A stretch of DNA of 64,000 bases from Clavibacter sepedonicus (GTDB taxonomy: Bacteria > Actinomycetota > Actinomycetes > Actinomycetales > Microbacteriaceae). The notes beneath the pieces were generated by a model, which saw only the letters and a program-made list of their open reading frames with translations, searched no databases and was not told the DNA's origin. Both the position numbers and the translations under genes were made by a program. Of this stretch, positions 25,562-37,318 are shown one piece after another; the stretch's first letter is position 1, and every line of letters begins with the position of its first letter. The DNA is taken from assembly GCF_000069225.1 (NCBI RefSeq), contig NC_010407.1, positions 682,001 through 746,000 on the forward strand, written 5' to 3'.

Positions 25562-26869
25562 TCAGAGCCGCCCGGTGGCCTTCAGCCGGATGTAGCGGTC
25601 GGCCAGCGCGGGCGGCAGGTCGGCCGGCGCGCCCGTGACCACGTCGGCTCCGAGCCGTCGGACGGCCGCCTCCACGCGCGCCACGTCGAGGAGCGCGCGC
25701 TCGGCGGCCGCGGCGCGGTAGACGGCGGCGCGGCCGGAGCGGTCGGCGGCGCGCTCGGCGAGGCCCGGATCCACGACCGCGGCCACCAGCACGTGGTGCG
25801 TGCGCGTCAGCTGCGGCAGCACCTGCAGGAGCGCGCGCGAGCTGCCGGGGGAGTCGACGGCGGTGAGCAGCACCACGAGCGAGCGCTGCGAGACGATGCG
25901 GCGCACGAGCGCGGGCACCGCGGTCCAGTCGGTCTCGAGCAGCTCGGGATCCACGGGCGCGAGCGCGTCGACCATGCGCGAGACGACGTCGCCGCCGGAT
26001 CCCGCCCGCACGCGCGCCCGGACGCGGCGGTCGTGCGCCACCATGTCCACCCGGTCGCCCGAGCGCGTGGCGAGCGCGGCCAGCAGCAGCGACGCCTCGA
26101 ACGCGGTGTCGAGGCGCGTCTCGTCCCGGATGCGGCCCGCGGCCGTGCGCCCCGTGTCGAGCACCAGCACCACGCGCCGGTCGCGCTCGGGCCGCCAGGT
26201 GCGGACGACCACGTCCTGCCGGCGGGCGGTCGCGCGCCAGTCGATGGAGCGCACGTCGTCGCCGCGCACGTAGTCGCGCAGGCTGTCGAACTCGGTGCCC
26301 TGGCCGCGCACCATGAGGGCGGTGCGCCCGTCGAGCTCGCGCATGCGGGCGAGCCGCGAGGGCAGGTGACGGCGGGAGCGGAACGGCGGCAGCACGCGCA
26401 CGGCGCCGGGGGAGATGAGCGTCGCCTGGCGCGCGGCGAGGCCGAGCGGGCCGGCGGAGCGGATCGTGACGCGCTCGGTGCGGCGCTCGCCGCGGCGCGT
26501 GGGCGTGAGGGTCAGGCGGATCGCGCGGCGCTCGCCGGCGGGGATCCGCACCCGGTCGCGCGTGGAGGACGCGCCCGCCGACGGCTGCCAGGCGTCGCGC
26601 ACCACGCCGCGCAGCGTGCGGGATCCGCGGTTCGTCACGAGCAGCACGCTCTCGCCGGTCTCGTCGAGGCGGATCCTGGCGGGCAGGCTCCGCTCGAGCG
26701 CGACGGCACGTGGGCTCGCGGCCAGGGCCAGGTCGGTCGCCTCGAGCACGGCGACCAGGAGGATCCAGCCCGCGAGGAGCGCGTAGGCCGCGTCCGACCC
26801 GTCGCCGAGCGCGACGAGCGGCGCGATCCCCAGGAGGAGGAGCGCGACCGTGCGTCCGGTGAGGGCCAT
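25562..26869 (-). CDS. DUF58 domain protein (VWA-like), separated from moxR by an IS
   Basis: A 435-residue protein with two hydrophobic helices at the N-terminus, then a beta-rich region and the DUF58 core: RGQGTEFDSLRDYVRGDDVR followed by SIDWRATARRQDVVVRTW, and the VWA-like VVLVLDTGRTAAGRI. DUF58 proteins act with MoxR AAA+ ATPases, whose gene lies just upstream. Copy B of the IS is inserted directly before the ATG; only CCTAG remains between element and start codon, so the native ribosome-binding site and operon link are lost. The transposase stop codon lies 14 nt upstream, so coupled restart is possible. The coding sequence itself is intact. Confidence 0.9.
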   Translation of the reverse strand: MALTGRTVALLLLGIAPLVALGDGSDAAYALLAGWILLVAVLEATDLALAASPRAVALERSLPARIRLDETGESVLLVTNRGSRTLRGVVRDAWQPSAGASSTRDRVRIPAGERRAIRLTLTPTRRGERRTERVTIRSAGPLGLAARQATLISPGAVRVLPPFRSRRHLPSRLARMRELDGRTALMVRGQGTEFDSLRDYVRGDDVRSIDWRATARRQDVVVRTWRPERDRRVVLVLDTGRTAAGRIRDETRLDTAFEASLLLAALATRSGDRVDMVAHDRRVRARVRAGSGGDVVSRMVDALAPVDPELLETDWTAVPALVRRIVSQRSLVVLLTAVDSPGSSRALLQVLPQLTRTHHVLVAAVVDPGLAERAADRSGRAAVYRAAAAERALLDVARVEAAVRRLGADVVTGAPADLPPALADRYIRLKATGRL

Positions 26870-26883
26870 CTAGGTGTACTGGG

Positions 26884-27906
26884 TCATGACGTTGGTGACA
26901 CTCGGGCCGCGGGCGTGAGCCCGTGGCTTGAGTGGATTCGTTCAGTGTTGTAGTGCTCGATGAAGGGGTCAAGCGCGTCGGCGCGGTGTTGGTTGCTGGT
27001 GAAGGGTTGCCGGTAGGCCCACTCGGTCGCGAGGGTCCGGTTGAAGCGCTCGACCTTGCCGTTCTGCCAGGGGCAGTGCGGGCGGATGAACTTCTGCCGC
27101 GCGCCCAGGTCCTGGACGGCGTTCTTGAACGCGGTCGAGTGCCGGTAGGCGAACGCGTTGTCCGTGATGACCCGCTCGATCCGGGTGATCCCGCGCCCGG
27201 CGAAGTACGCCGCTGCGCGGGTCAGGAACCCGGCCGCGGTCGCGCCTTTCTCATCGGGATGGATCTCCGCGTAGGCGAGACGGGTGTGGTCATCGACCGC
27301 GGCATGGACGTAATCGAACCCGATCCCGCGGCCGCGGACCTGCTCGCTGCGCCCGTGGACCCGCCAGCCGCCTCCGTCCGGGATCCTCCCGAGCTTCTTC
27401 ACGTCCACGTGGATCAGATCACCCGGATGCTCGTGCTCATACCGGTGCGCCGTTGACCGGGATGCCCGGATCACGGCCCCGGTGACGGGGTCCAACCATG
27501 CCAACGGCGGCGCCCCGTGCCGGCGCAGGATGCGGGAGATCGTGCGGGCCGGAACGCTCGTCACCGGAGCCAGCCGGGCGGGCCCGAACCGAAGTTCCGC
27601 GCGCGCAGCCAGCACGGCGCCTTCCTGTTCCGGACTCGTCCTCGCCGGCATCGACCGTGGTCTCGAGGACCGATCCGCGAGCCCCGCGACACCCTCCTGA
27701 CGGAACCGGGCCACCCACCGATGCGCGCACTGACGCGACACCCCGAGCTCGCGAGCCACATGCGACACCGGACGACGATCCTCGACCACCCGGCGAACGA
27801 GGAGAAGCCGACCATGAACAGTCAACCGGGCATTAGCGATGGGACATCGAGGCCTCCTGGCGATGGTTGAACTAGACAGCTCCATCAAGCCAGGAGGCCT
27901 CTTCAC
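26884..27906 (-). CDS. IS481-family transposase, copy B, with altered start region
   Basis: The C-terminal two thirds are identical to copy A, including the DDE residues (HVDVKKLG, VITDNAFAY, NGKVERFNRTLA). The N-terminal 110 residues are a diverged homologue (VARELGVSRQCAHRWVARF). The ATG that corresponds to the copy A start has AGGAGG but now reads ATG-TCC-CAT-CGC-TAA because of one extra base. The long frame is open only from a GTG at 27906 or an ATG at 27885, both without a good ribosome-binding site and lying across the hairpin. Expression may therefore be reduced or lost. Confidence 0.8.
   Translation of the reverse strand: MKRPPGLMELSSSTIARRPRCPIANARLTVHGRLLLVRRVVEDRRPVSHVARELGVSRQCAHRWVARFRQEGVAGLADRSSRPRSMPARTSPEQEGAVLAARAELRFGPARLAPVTSVPARTISRILRRHGAPPLAWLDPVTGAVIRASRSTAHRYEHEHPGDLIHVDVKKLGRIPDGGGWRVHGRSEQVRGRGIGFDYVHAAVDDHTRLAYAEIHPDEKGATAAGFLTRAAAYFAGRGITRIERVITDNAFAYRHSTAFKNAVQDLGARQKFIRPHCPWQNGKVERFNRTLATEWAYRQPFTSNQHRADALDPFIEHYNTERIHSSHGLTPAARVSPTS
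27849..27901 (-). promoter_or_regulatory. Inverted repeat covering the transposase Shine-Dalgarno (copy B)
   Basis: GAGGCCTCCTGGC and GCCAGGAGGCCTC as in copy A, with a 27-nt loop that differs from copy A at two bases. The arms are perfectly kept although the coding region beside them has diverged. Confidence 0.6.
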
Positions 27907-27958
27907 GCCGCCAGAAGTGTCACCAACGTCACGGCCGGGTACATCTAGCGGCGCGCCA

Positions 27959-28908
<950 letters not shown>

Positions 28909-28912
<4 letters not shown>

Positions 28913-30165
28913 GGATCCATTCTCCTGGTGGGGTCGGTCGGGTCTGCGGGATCGGCGGCGCGGGCGACCCGGCGCTCGAGGTCGGCGAGGCGCGCGGCGA
29001 GGTCGACGAGGACGCGGTCGGTGCGGGGGCGGTCGTCGAGGAGCAGGGCGCGGATCCCCGCGGGGTCCTCGCGGAGGGTGGCGGCGGACGCGCCCACGAC
29101 GTCGTCGACGGAGGCGAGGCGGCCGAGCGCGAGCGCCGACGCGATCCGGTCGACCGTGCCCACGCGCAGCGCGTCGAGGGCGTGGCCGCGCGCATCCGCC
29201 CGCTGGTAGAGCCGCGCGCGGCCCTCGGCGGTCTCGTCGGCGCGCACCACGACGGGCAGCCGCTCCACCACGAGCGGGCCGAAGCGGCGGCCGCGCCACA
29301 CGGCGGCGGCGAGGGCGGCGGCGCCCAGCAGCAGGATCGCCGGGGTCACCCACCCGGGCGTCAGCTCGCCCAGCGTGGGCGGCGCGTCGGAGGCGGCATC
29401 GTCCGGCGACGGCGTGTACCAGACGAGCCGCGGCCGCTCGCCGAGCACGCCCAGCGCGAGGGCGGCGGATCCCTGCTCGGCGATGCGGCCGTTCGTCAGG
29501 ATGGGATCCGCGCCGAGCACGGTCACCGTGCCGCCGGGCGCGAGCGTCGCCGGCACCTGGAGCAGCGCGAACGCGTCGCCGGTGTCGTCGGGGAAGCACG
29601 TGACGGCGTCGGACGCATCGTCGCCGAGGTACCGGAACACGGGCGCGTCGTCGGGCACCGATCCGGCGGCCCGCGCGGCAGGCAGCGCGCATGCGGCGTC
29701 CAGCGCGCGGTCGGCGGACTCGGCCGCGCCGCCCGCCGCGACGTCGGGCGCGATGGCCTGCAGCGTGCGGAAGTCGGGGGCCAGCAGCACCGTGCGCGTC
29801 GACAGGCGGCCGACCTCCGCCAGCCGCGCGTCGTCGAGGCGGTCGGACGTGGCGCCGAGCACGAGTGTCGCGTCGTCGCCGTCCCCGACGGAGGCCCGGG
29901 CCTCGGCGAGCGTCGTGGCGAGCGTGACCTCGACGCCCTGCCCCTGGAGCACGCGGGCGAGCGCCTGCGTGCCACCGGGCGCGGGGTTGTCGGGGGCGAG
30001 CGCGTCGCCCTGGCGCGCGGCGCCGGAGACCGCGAGCGAGGCCAGCGCGACGACGACGGCAAGGGCGGCCAGCGCGATCCACGTCCCGGCCCGCCGGAGC
30101 GCCTGTCGCGGCGTCCGGGTCGCGGCCGTCGCGAGGGCGGCGGCGGCGGGCATGGGAGCGCTCAC
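28909..30165 (-). CDS. DUF4350 domain membrane protein
   Basis: A 418-residue protein with a helix at about residues 28-47, an outer domain of about 200 residues and a second helix near 255-275 (WVTPAILLLGAAALAAAVW), followed by a cytoplasmic tail. The outer domain begins NPAPGGTQALARVLQGQGVE and has VLLAPDFRTLQAIAPD and GTVTVLGADPILTNGRIAEQ (each cited in part), the class I glutamine-amidotransferase-like fold expected of DUF4350. Both ends overlap the neighbours by 4 bp. It is a regular member of the MoxR/DUF58/DUF4129 operon, for which an envelope-related role is suspected but not shown. Confidence 0.85.
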
Positions 30166-30848
30166 CGCTGACCCGCGCCCACGGGCTCGTGCAGCACGGG
30201 GACGGCCGTGCGGAGGTCGCGGTCGAGGGCGGAGAGCCGGTCGAGCATCTCCTCCGTACCGGGTCGGCCGAGGTAGCGCACGGCGTCGAAGTCGTCGGCG
30301 GCCCCGACGAGGCGCGCGGCGTGGGCGGGGTGCGCGGATCCCGCGCGCCGGGCGAACCCGCGGGCGGTGGTCCCCGGATCCACGGCCACGATCGTGCGCT
30401 CGGCCTGCTCGCGCGCGATGGCCCGGAAGAGGTCGGATGCGGCCGCCGCCAGGTCGCCCGCCCGACGGGACGCCTCGGCCGCGCGGCGCAGCTCCTCGGC
30501 GGAGCGCCGGTCGTCGGATCCGAACAGCCCGTCGCCACGCGCGGCCGCCCGCCTGCGGTCCCGCCGCGGCGCCCCGAAGACGAGGAACGCCACCACGACG
30601 ACCGCGAGGACGAGCACGCCGATCACGACGGGCGCGAGGTCGGCGAGGCCCCCGCCCGCCCCGCCGAGGAGGTCGGCGATCCAGTCGCCCACCGCCTGCG
30701 CCGCGAGGTCGAGCGCGTTCGGGCGGGCGGCCTCGTACTCCGGCTTCGCGAGCTCGTCGAGGAGCAGCCGGCGCGCGTCGTCGGCGTCGGGATCCACCGG
30801 GACCGCGGCCGCATGCGCGACCGCGGCGAGGAGGAGGGAGCCGGTCAC
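30162..30848 (-). CDS. DUF4129 domain membrane protein
   Basis: A 228-residue protein with an N-terminal signal-like helix (GSLLLAAVAHAAAVPV), a short outer part, a membrane helix near residues 68-88 (VVIGVLVLAVVVVAFLVFG) and a cytoplasmic DUF4129 domain (RSAEELRRAAEASRRAGDL, then DLFRAIAREQAERTIV, and TARGFARRAG). The GTG at 30848 overlaps the previous stop as GTGA, which fixes the start. In relatives this domain resembles the C-terminus of transglutaminase-like TgpA proteins, here without the catalytic part. It overlaps DUF4350 by 4 bp. Confidence 0.85.
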   Translation of the reverse strand: MTGSLLLAAVAHAAAVPVDPDADDARRLLLDELAKPEYEAARPNALDLAAQAVGDWIADLLGGAGGGLADLAPVVIGVLVLAVVVVAFLVFGAPRRDRRRAAARGDGLFGSDDRRSAEELRRAAEASRRAGDLAAAASDLFRAIAREQAERTIVAVDPGTTARGFARRAGSAHPAHAARLVGAADDFDAVRYLGRPGTEEMLDRLSALDRDLRTAVPVLHEPVGAGQR

Positions 30849-32128
30849 GCGCGTCCCGGACCGGCGGTGGTCGCGCCGGCAGCGGGCGCCGCGTACGGAT
30901 CCCGCGCGTCCGGCCCGGTCGCCGAGTCCGCGCCCGCCGCGCGCTCCTCGGCGAAGCGCGCGAGCTCGAGGTCGAGCCCCTCGCGCCGCATCCGCAGGTC
31001 GATGTAGAGGATGGCCGCGTTGGCGGACGTGACGACGGCGCCGATGCTCCCCACCACCACGCTCACCACGAGCGAAAGCAGCTGCGCGCCGAGATAGAAA
31101 ACCGCGGAGGCGTCGAAGGTCTGGAAGTCGAGCTCCCCGTTCGGGAAGAGCACGCCCTGCAGGATGGAGGTCAGCAGGGTCAGCGGGATGGTCACGACGT
31201 TCGTGGCCGCGGACACGATCACCGCGGTGAGCAGCAGGATCCCGAGCACGCGCCAGAACGACCCGATGGTGATCGACCACGACCGCCGGGCCGCCGCCAG
31301 CGGACGGAGCCGCTCGATGACGATCGCGCTCGGCACGAGGGCAAGGCGCGTCGAGACCCACGCCGAGACGACCACGAGGCCCATCACGCCGAGGACGCCC
31401 ACGAGGATCCCCGCGACGATCCCGCCGCCGCCGGCGAGCACCAGCAGTGCGACGATGCCGACGAGCACCCCGAAGACGAGCGTCCACGCGGCCGTGAGGG
31501 AGAGGCTCCAGAGCACGAGCGGCACGAGGCGCGGGCGGGCGAGACGCCACAGCGCCCGCATGCGCAGCCGCTCGCCGAGCGTGCCGCGCGCCACCTCGCT
31601 CGCCACGACGCCCTGGAGGAAGGCCGACGCGACGATCGACAGCACGATCGTCACGAGCGCGGCGATCACGACCGCCGTGACGCCGCCGGCGATGAGCGGG
31701 CCCTGGTCCGCCTCGCGGGCCGAGAAGATGCGCGTGACGACGAAGCCGGTGACGCCGCCGACGATCACGAGGGTCACCACGCCGACGAGACCCTGGATGA
31801 GCAGGGCGCTGCCGACCGTCGCGCCGGGGTTCCGCCGCAGGGTCTGGAACGAGCCCGCGAGGATCGCGCCGAGGCCGAGCGGCCGCAGCGGCAGCAGGCC
31901 GGGCTTCGGCGGTGGGGTCCAGCCGGGCGCGGAGCCCCAGCCGGGCGGCGGCGGGAAGCCGGCGCCGGGCGGGGCGGCGGACGGGGCGGCGTACGGGGAC
32001 GCCGGCGGCCAGCCGGGCGGCGGCGGTGCCGCGTGGCCGGCGTCCGACCGCGTGCGATCCGGATCCGGGGACCCTCCCTGACCGGACGGTGCGCCGCCCG
32101 GGGCCTGCCAGCTCTGGTCATCGGTCAC
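30845..32128 (-). CDS. Polytopic membrane protein, GPDPase-membrane-domain type
   Basis: A 427-residue protein. The first 110 residues are disordered and rich in Pro, Gly and Ala (GHAAPPPPGWPPASPYAAP), then six to seven hydrophobic helices follow, for example SALLIQGLVGVVTLVIVGG and AVVIAALVTIVLSIVASAF. The pattern SWSITIGSFWRVLGILLL fits the membrane domain found in glycerophosphodiesterase-associated proteins; no phosphodiesterase catalytic domain is present. The GTG at 32128 is chosen over the longer reading because the upstream part overlaps the mtrA promoter region. It is the first gene of the leftward DUF4129-DUF4350-moxR operon and is divergent from mtrA. Confidence 0.78.
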   Translation of the reverse strand: MTDDQSWQAPGGAPSGQGGSPDPDRTRSDAGHAAPPPPGWPPASPYAAPSAAPPGAGFPPPPGWGSAPGWTPPPKPGLLPLRPLGLGAILAGSFQTLRRNPGATVGSALLIQGLVGVVTLVIVGGVTGFVVTRIFSAREADQGPLIAGGVTAVVIAALVTIVLSIVASAFLQGVVASEVARGTLGERLRMRALWRLARPRLVPLVLWSLSLTAAWTLVFGVLVGIVALLVLAGGGGIVAGILVGVLGVMGLVVVSAWVSTRLALVPSAIVIERLRPLAAARRSWSITIGSFWRVLGILLLTAVIVSAATNVVTIPLTLLTSILQGVLFPNGELDFQTFDASAVFYLGAQLLSLVVSVVVGSIGAVVTSANAAILYIDLRMRREGLDLELARFAEERAAGADSATGPDARDPYAAPAAGATTAGPGRA

Positions 32129-32241
32129 GGTCGCCAGCCTCCCACAGGCCGCGCGCGAAGTCCCGCGCCGGAGGTGTCCGGCCGATCCCGCCGATCCACC
32201 GGCTACCCTGGGGGCACACGAGGACAGGGAACCCAGATCAC

Positions 32242-32922
32242 ATGACAGCACGGATCCTGGTGGTCGACGACGACACCGCTCTCGCCGAGATGATCGGCAT
32301 CGTCCTGCGCACCGAGGGGTTCGAGCCCTCCTTCTGCGCGGACGGCGGCCAGGCGCTCGCCGCCTTCCACGAGGCGAAGCCCGACCTGGTGCTCCTCGAC
32401 CTCATGCTCCCCGGCCTCGACGGCATCCAGGTGTGCGACCTCATCCGTGCCGAGTCGGGCATCCCCATCATCATGCTCACGGCGAAGTCCGACACGGCCG
32501 ACGTCGTGAAGGGCCTCGAGTCCGGCGCGGACGACTACATCGTCAAGCCCTTCAACCCGAAAGAGCTCGTCGCCCGCATCCGCACGCGCCTGCGCCCCGC
32601 CGCCGCCGCGTCGCCCGGGCTCCTCCAGGTCGGCGACCTCGTGGTCGACGTCGAGGGCCACGAGGTGCGCCGCGGCGAGGACCGGATCAACCTGACGCCC
32701 CTCGAGTTCGACCTCCTGCACGCGCTCGCCAGCCGGCCGCAGCAGGTGTTCACGCGCGAGATGCTCCTCGAGCAGGTCTGGGGCTACCAGTACAAGGCCG
32801 ACACGCGCCTCGTCAACGTCCACGTGCAGCGCCTGCGCGCGAAGGTCGAGGACGACCCCGACAACCCGCGCATCGTCATGACCGTCCGCGGCGTCGGCTA
32901 CCGCGCGGGGGCCGCGGCCTAG
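32242..32922 (+). CDS. mtrA: Response regulator MtrA
   Basis: A 226-residue OmpR-family regulator that controls cell division and wall genes in Actinobacteria. Receiver residues: acidic pocket D9-D11 (VVDDDTALAE), phosphorylated Asp at D53 (LVLLDLMLPG), and Lys in YIVKPFNPKE. The C-terminal winged helix has LTPLEFDLLHALASRPQQVF and VHVQRLRAKVEDDP. Sequence and the mtrA-mtrB-lpqB order are typical for MtrA. The ATG at 32242 gives the normal N-terminus; the upstream leader contains a GGACAGGGA stretch as a moderate ribosome-binding site. Confidence 0.96.
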   Translation: MTARILVVDDDTALAEMIGIVLRTEGFEPSFCADGGQALAAFHEAKPDLVLLDLMLPGLDGIQVCDLIRAESGIPIIMLTAKSDTADVVKGLESGADDYIVKPFNPKELVARIRTRLRPAAAASPGLLQVGDLVVDVEGHEVRRGEDRINLTPLEFDLLHALASRPQQVFTREMLLEQVWGYQYKADTRLVNVHVQRLRAKVEDDPDNPRIVMTVRGVGYRAGAAA

Positions 32923-32926
32923 CCCC

Positions 32927-34544
<1,618 letters not shown>

Positions 34545-34561
<17 letters not shown>

Positions 34562-36278
34562 CCCGCGCCCGCGCCCGCGCCGCGCCTCCCGCCGCTCCGC
34601 GCGCGCGGCCGCCGTCGCGCTCGTCGCCGCCTGCGCGGTCCTCCTCTCCGGCTGCGTCTCGATCCCGTCCGGCGGGCCGGTGTCGGAGGGCGACCCCGCC
34701 ACGGTCACCGACGAGTCGGGCGTCAGCTACCAGCCGGACGGCCCGCAGGCCGGCGACGGTCCGGACGACGTCATCGCCGGCTTCGTCGACGCCGCCACCA
34801 GCTCGGCCGACCAGTACGGCGTCGCCCGCCAGTTCCTCTCCTCCGACTTCGCGTCGCGCTGGGACCCGTTCGCGAGCGTCGTGGTCTGGGAGGGGCAGGC
34901 CGAGACCTCGGAGGAGGTCGACGGCACCTACAGCTACTCCGTCACGACCATCGCGACGGTCGACGGCCAGGGCCACTACCGCGAGGTCGGCAGCGACCAG
35001 GAGACGCGCCTCTCCTTCCAGCTCGTGCAGGAGCGCGGCGAGTGGCGCATCGCGAAGGCGCCCGACGGCATCGCCCTGCGCTCCACCTACTTCCGCGAGA
35101 TCTTCAGCGCGCACGCCCTGTACTTCTTCGACCCCACGTTCTCGTTCCTCGTGCCGGACCTCCGGTTCTTCGTCACGCGGGCCTCCCAGAGCGTGAGCAC
35201 CCGCATCGTGAAGTCGCTGCTCCAGGGCCCGTCGCCGTGGCTGTCCCAGCCCGCGGTCGTCACGGCGTTCCCCGAGGGCACGCAGCTGGCGTCCTCGGCC
35301 GTCACCACCGCCAGCGGCACGCCGCAGGTGGACCTGTCGACCGAGGCGCGCGCCGCCGACGGCGTCACCCAGCAGCGGATGAAGCTGCAGCTCCGGCTAA
35401 GCCTGTCCAACATCCCGTCCGTGCTCGACGTGCAGATGCTCGTCGACGGCACGCCCCTCGACGTCGCGGACCTCGGCGGGCGCGGCCCGGTCAAGGACCC
35501 GCAGGCGGAGTCGCGCCCGCTCGTGCTGGCCCAGGGCCAGTTCGGCTACCTCGGCGGGGGAGATGTCGTCCCCCTCGGCACGCTGGGCACGCGCGTGACG
35601 GCCCTCGGCGCCGACGCGGCGACGCTCAGCGCGGACGGCCGGCAGGCGGCGGTGCGGAACGCGTCCGGCGTGTGGTCGGTGGGCGACGGCGACCGCGACG
35701 CCGTGCTCCTGGACACGCGCCCCGGCCTCGTCGCGCCGTCCCTCGACGCGCAGGGCTACGTCTGGTCGACGCCCGCGTCGGATCCCCGCGGGCTCGTCGC
35801 GTGGGGCCCCGACGGCGTCGGCCACCCCGTCGCCGTCAGCTGGACCGCCACCGGCCGCGTCGTCTCCCTCGAGGTCGCGCGCGACGGTGCGCGCGTCCTC
35901 GTCCAGCTCGAGACGGGCGCCGGGCCCCAGCTACTCGTGGCCTCGATCGTGCGCGACGGCGGCGTCCCGACGTCGCTCACGACGACCCCGCTCGAGCTCC
36001 TGGCCTCGCCGGGCACCCCGCTGGACGCCACCTGGGTCGACGAGCTCGACGTCGCCACCCTGACCCTCGCGCCCGACGGCGAGCGCCAGGTGGAGCTGCA
36101 CCAGGTGGGCGGTCCGTCGAAGGACATGGGGTCAGCGGCCGACGGCGTCTCCATCACGGGCGCCAACGACGAGAGCGGCCTGCGCGTCCTCACGAGCGCG
36201 GGGGCACTGCTCACTCCGCGGGGCAGCACGTGGCAGCAGACGGCGACCGGCGTCTCCTTCGTCGCGACCAAGCGCTGA
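34545..36278 (+). CDS. lpqB: Lipoprotein LpqB
   Basis: A 577-residue exported lipoprotein with a twin-Arg-rich start and lipobox LLSGC (modified Cys about residue 37). It has GerMN-type domain features (TRIVKSLLQGPSPWLSQP, VVTAFPEGTQLASSAV) and a C-terminal beta-propeller-like LpqB domain. LpqB binds the MtrB sensor domain and modulates signalling. The GTG at 34545 lies inside the mtrB end (17-bp overlap), so the three genes are co-translated. Confidence 0.94.
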
Positions 36279-36339
36279 CGTCCTCCACGGATCCACCGCG
36301 CCGGTCCGTCCGCGCCCCCGCGCGTGCGACCCTGCGCGC

Positions 36340-37164
36340 GTGATCCCCGCGCCCCGGCAGCCCGCCCTGTCCCTGTCCCCGTCGTCCCTGTCCTCCCGGG
36401 TGCCCTCGGCTGTCCGCTCCGCCCTGCTCGATGCCCTCGCGGTCGTCGCCCCCGTGACCTGCGCGGGATGCGGCGCTCCCGACCGCGCCGTGTGCCCGGC
36501 GTGCCGGGCGGCGATCCTCGCTCTGCCCGTCGTGCGGCCGCTCGCGCTGCCCGCCGTCCCCTCGTCGGGCGGGCGCGAGCCCGCCCGCATCGTGCCGGTG
36601 GGCTGCGGGAGCGCGTACGCGCCGCCCTGGCCCGCGCTCCTGTCCGCCCTCAAGGAGGACGGCCGCACGGACGCCGCACGGGCGCTGGCGGCCACCCTCG
36701 TCGGGGCCGTCCGCGCGGCCGTGGCCGCCGCCGAGCGCGAGGCCGGCTCGGCCGGCGCCCGCGCGCGCCCGCTCGACGTGATCCCCGTCCCCTCGCCCGC
36801 CGCCTCCCTCCGTCGTCGCGGCTACGCGCCTGTCGAGGTCCTGCTGGCCCGCGCCGGCATCCGCCCGCTCCGCGCCCCGGGCGTGCCGGGGCTTCGGCGC
36901 CACCCGCTCCGCTTCACCCGCCGCCCCGCCGACCAGGCCGGCCTCGGGGTCGCCGCCCGCGCGGCCAACGTCGACGGCTGCCTCGTGGCGCGCACCGATC
37001 TCGCCGGCCGCCAGATCCTCGTGGTCGACGACGTCCTCACCACCGGCGCCACCCTCCGCGAGACCTGCCGCGCCATCCGCGCCGCCGGCGGCGACGTCGT
37101 CGCGTGCGCGGTCCTCACCGCCGTCCCCGCCCGCTCCCGCGACGGACTGCCGCGCGCTCGCTGA
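36340..37164 (+). CDS. ComF family phosphoribosyltransferase-like protein
   Basis: A 274-residue protein. An N-terminal zinc-finger part has CAGCGAPDRAVCPAC (two CxxC pairs), and the C-terminal half has the type I phosphoribosyltransferase loop ILVVDDVLTTGATLRE and the upstream VIPVPSPAASLRRRGYAPVE. ComF proteins link to DNA uptake in some bacteria, though in Actinobacteria the role is open. The GTG at 36340 gives a Ser/Pro-rich start; an internal start is possible. It lies between lpqB and hpf as in Streptomyces. Confidence 0.88.
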   Translation: MIPAPRQPALSLSPSSLSSRVPSAVRSALLDALAVVAPVTCAGCGAPDRAVCPACRAAILALPVVRPLALPAVPSSGGREPARIVPVGCGSAYAPPWPALLSALKEDGRTDAARALAATLVGAVRAAVAAAEREAGSAGARARPLDVIPVPSPAASLRRRGYAPVEVLLARAGIRPLRAPGVPGLRRHPLRFTRRPADQAGLGVAARAANVDGCLVARTDLAGRQILVVDDVLTTGATLRETCRAIRAAGGDVVACAVLTAVPARSRDGLPRAR

Positions 37165-37318
37165 CCGACCCGTCGCTCCCTGTGCATCTCGGATGCGCTC
37201 GCGGTCCACCCGCCGGATGCCTCGCGCAGGCAGTTGCCCGAGGTCTAGGCTCGCCCGAAAGGCGTGAAAGTGATCGCCCTCTTCCAGCGGGCGACGCGTC
37301 ATGATCTGGAGGTACGTC

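Larger units (their letters stand above)
26875..27943. mobile_element. IS481-family element, copy B (IS1121-like), 1069 bp
   Basis: Same terminal repeats as copy A; the right end differs at two positions (CACGGCCGGGTACA against CATGGCCGAGTACA). TCTAG flanks both ends (26869-26873 and 27944-27948). The first 669 bp are identical to copy A, then about 295 bp differ strongly, then the last 90 bp are again almost identical. It carries a transposase gene in the same direction as the moxR operon and separates moxR from DUF58. Confidence 0.9.
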
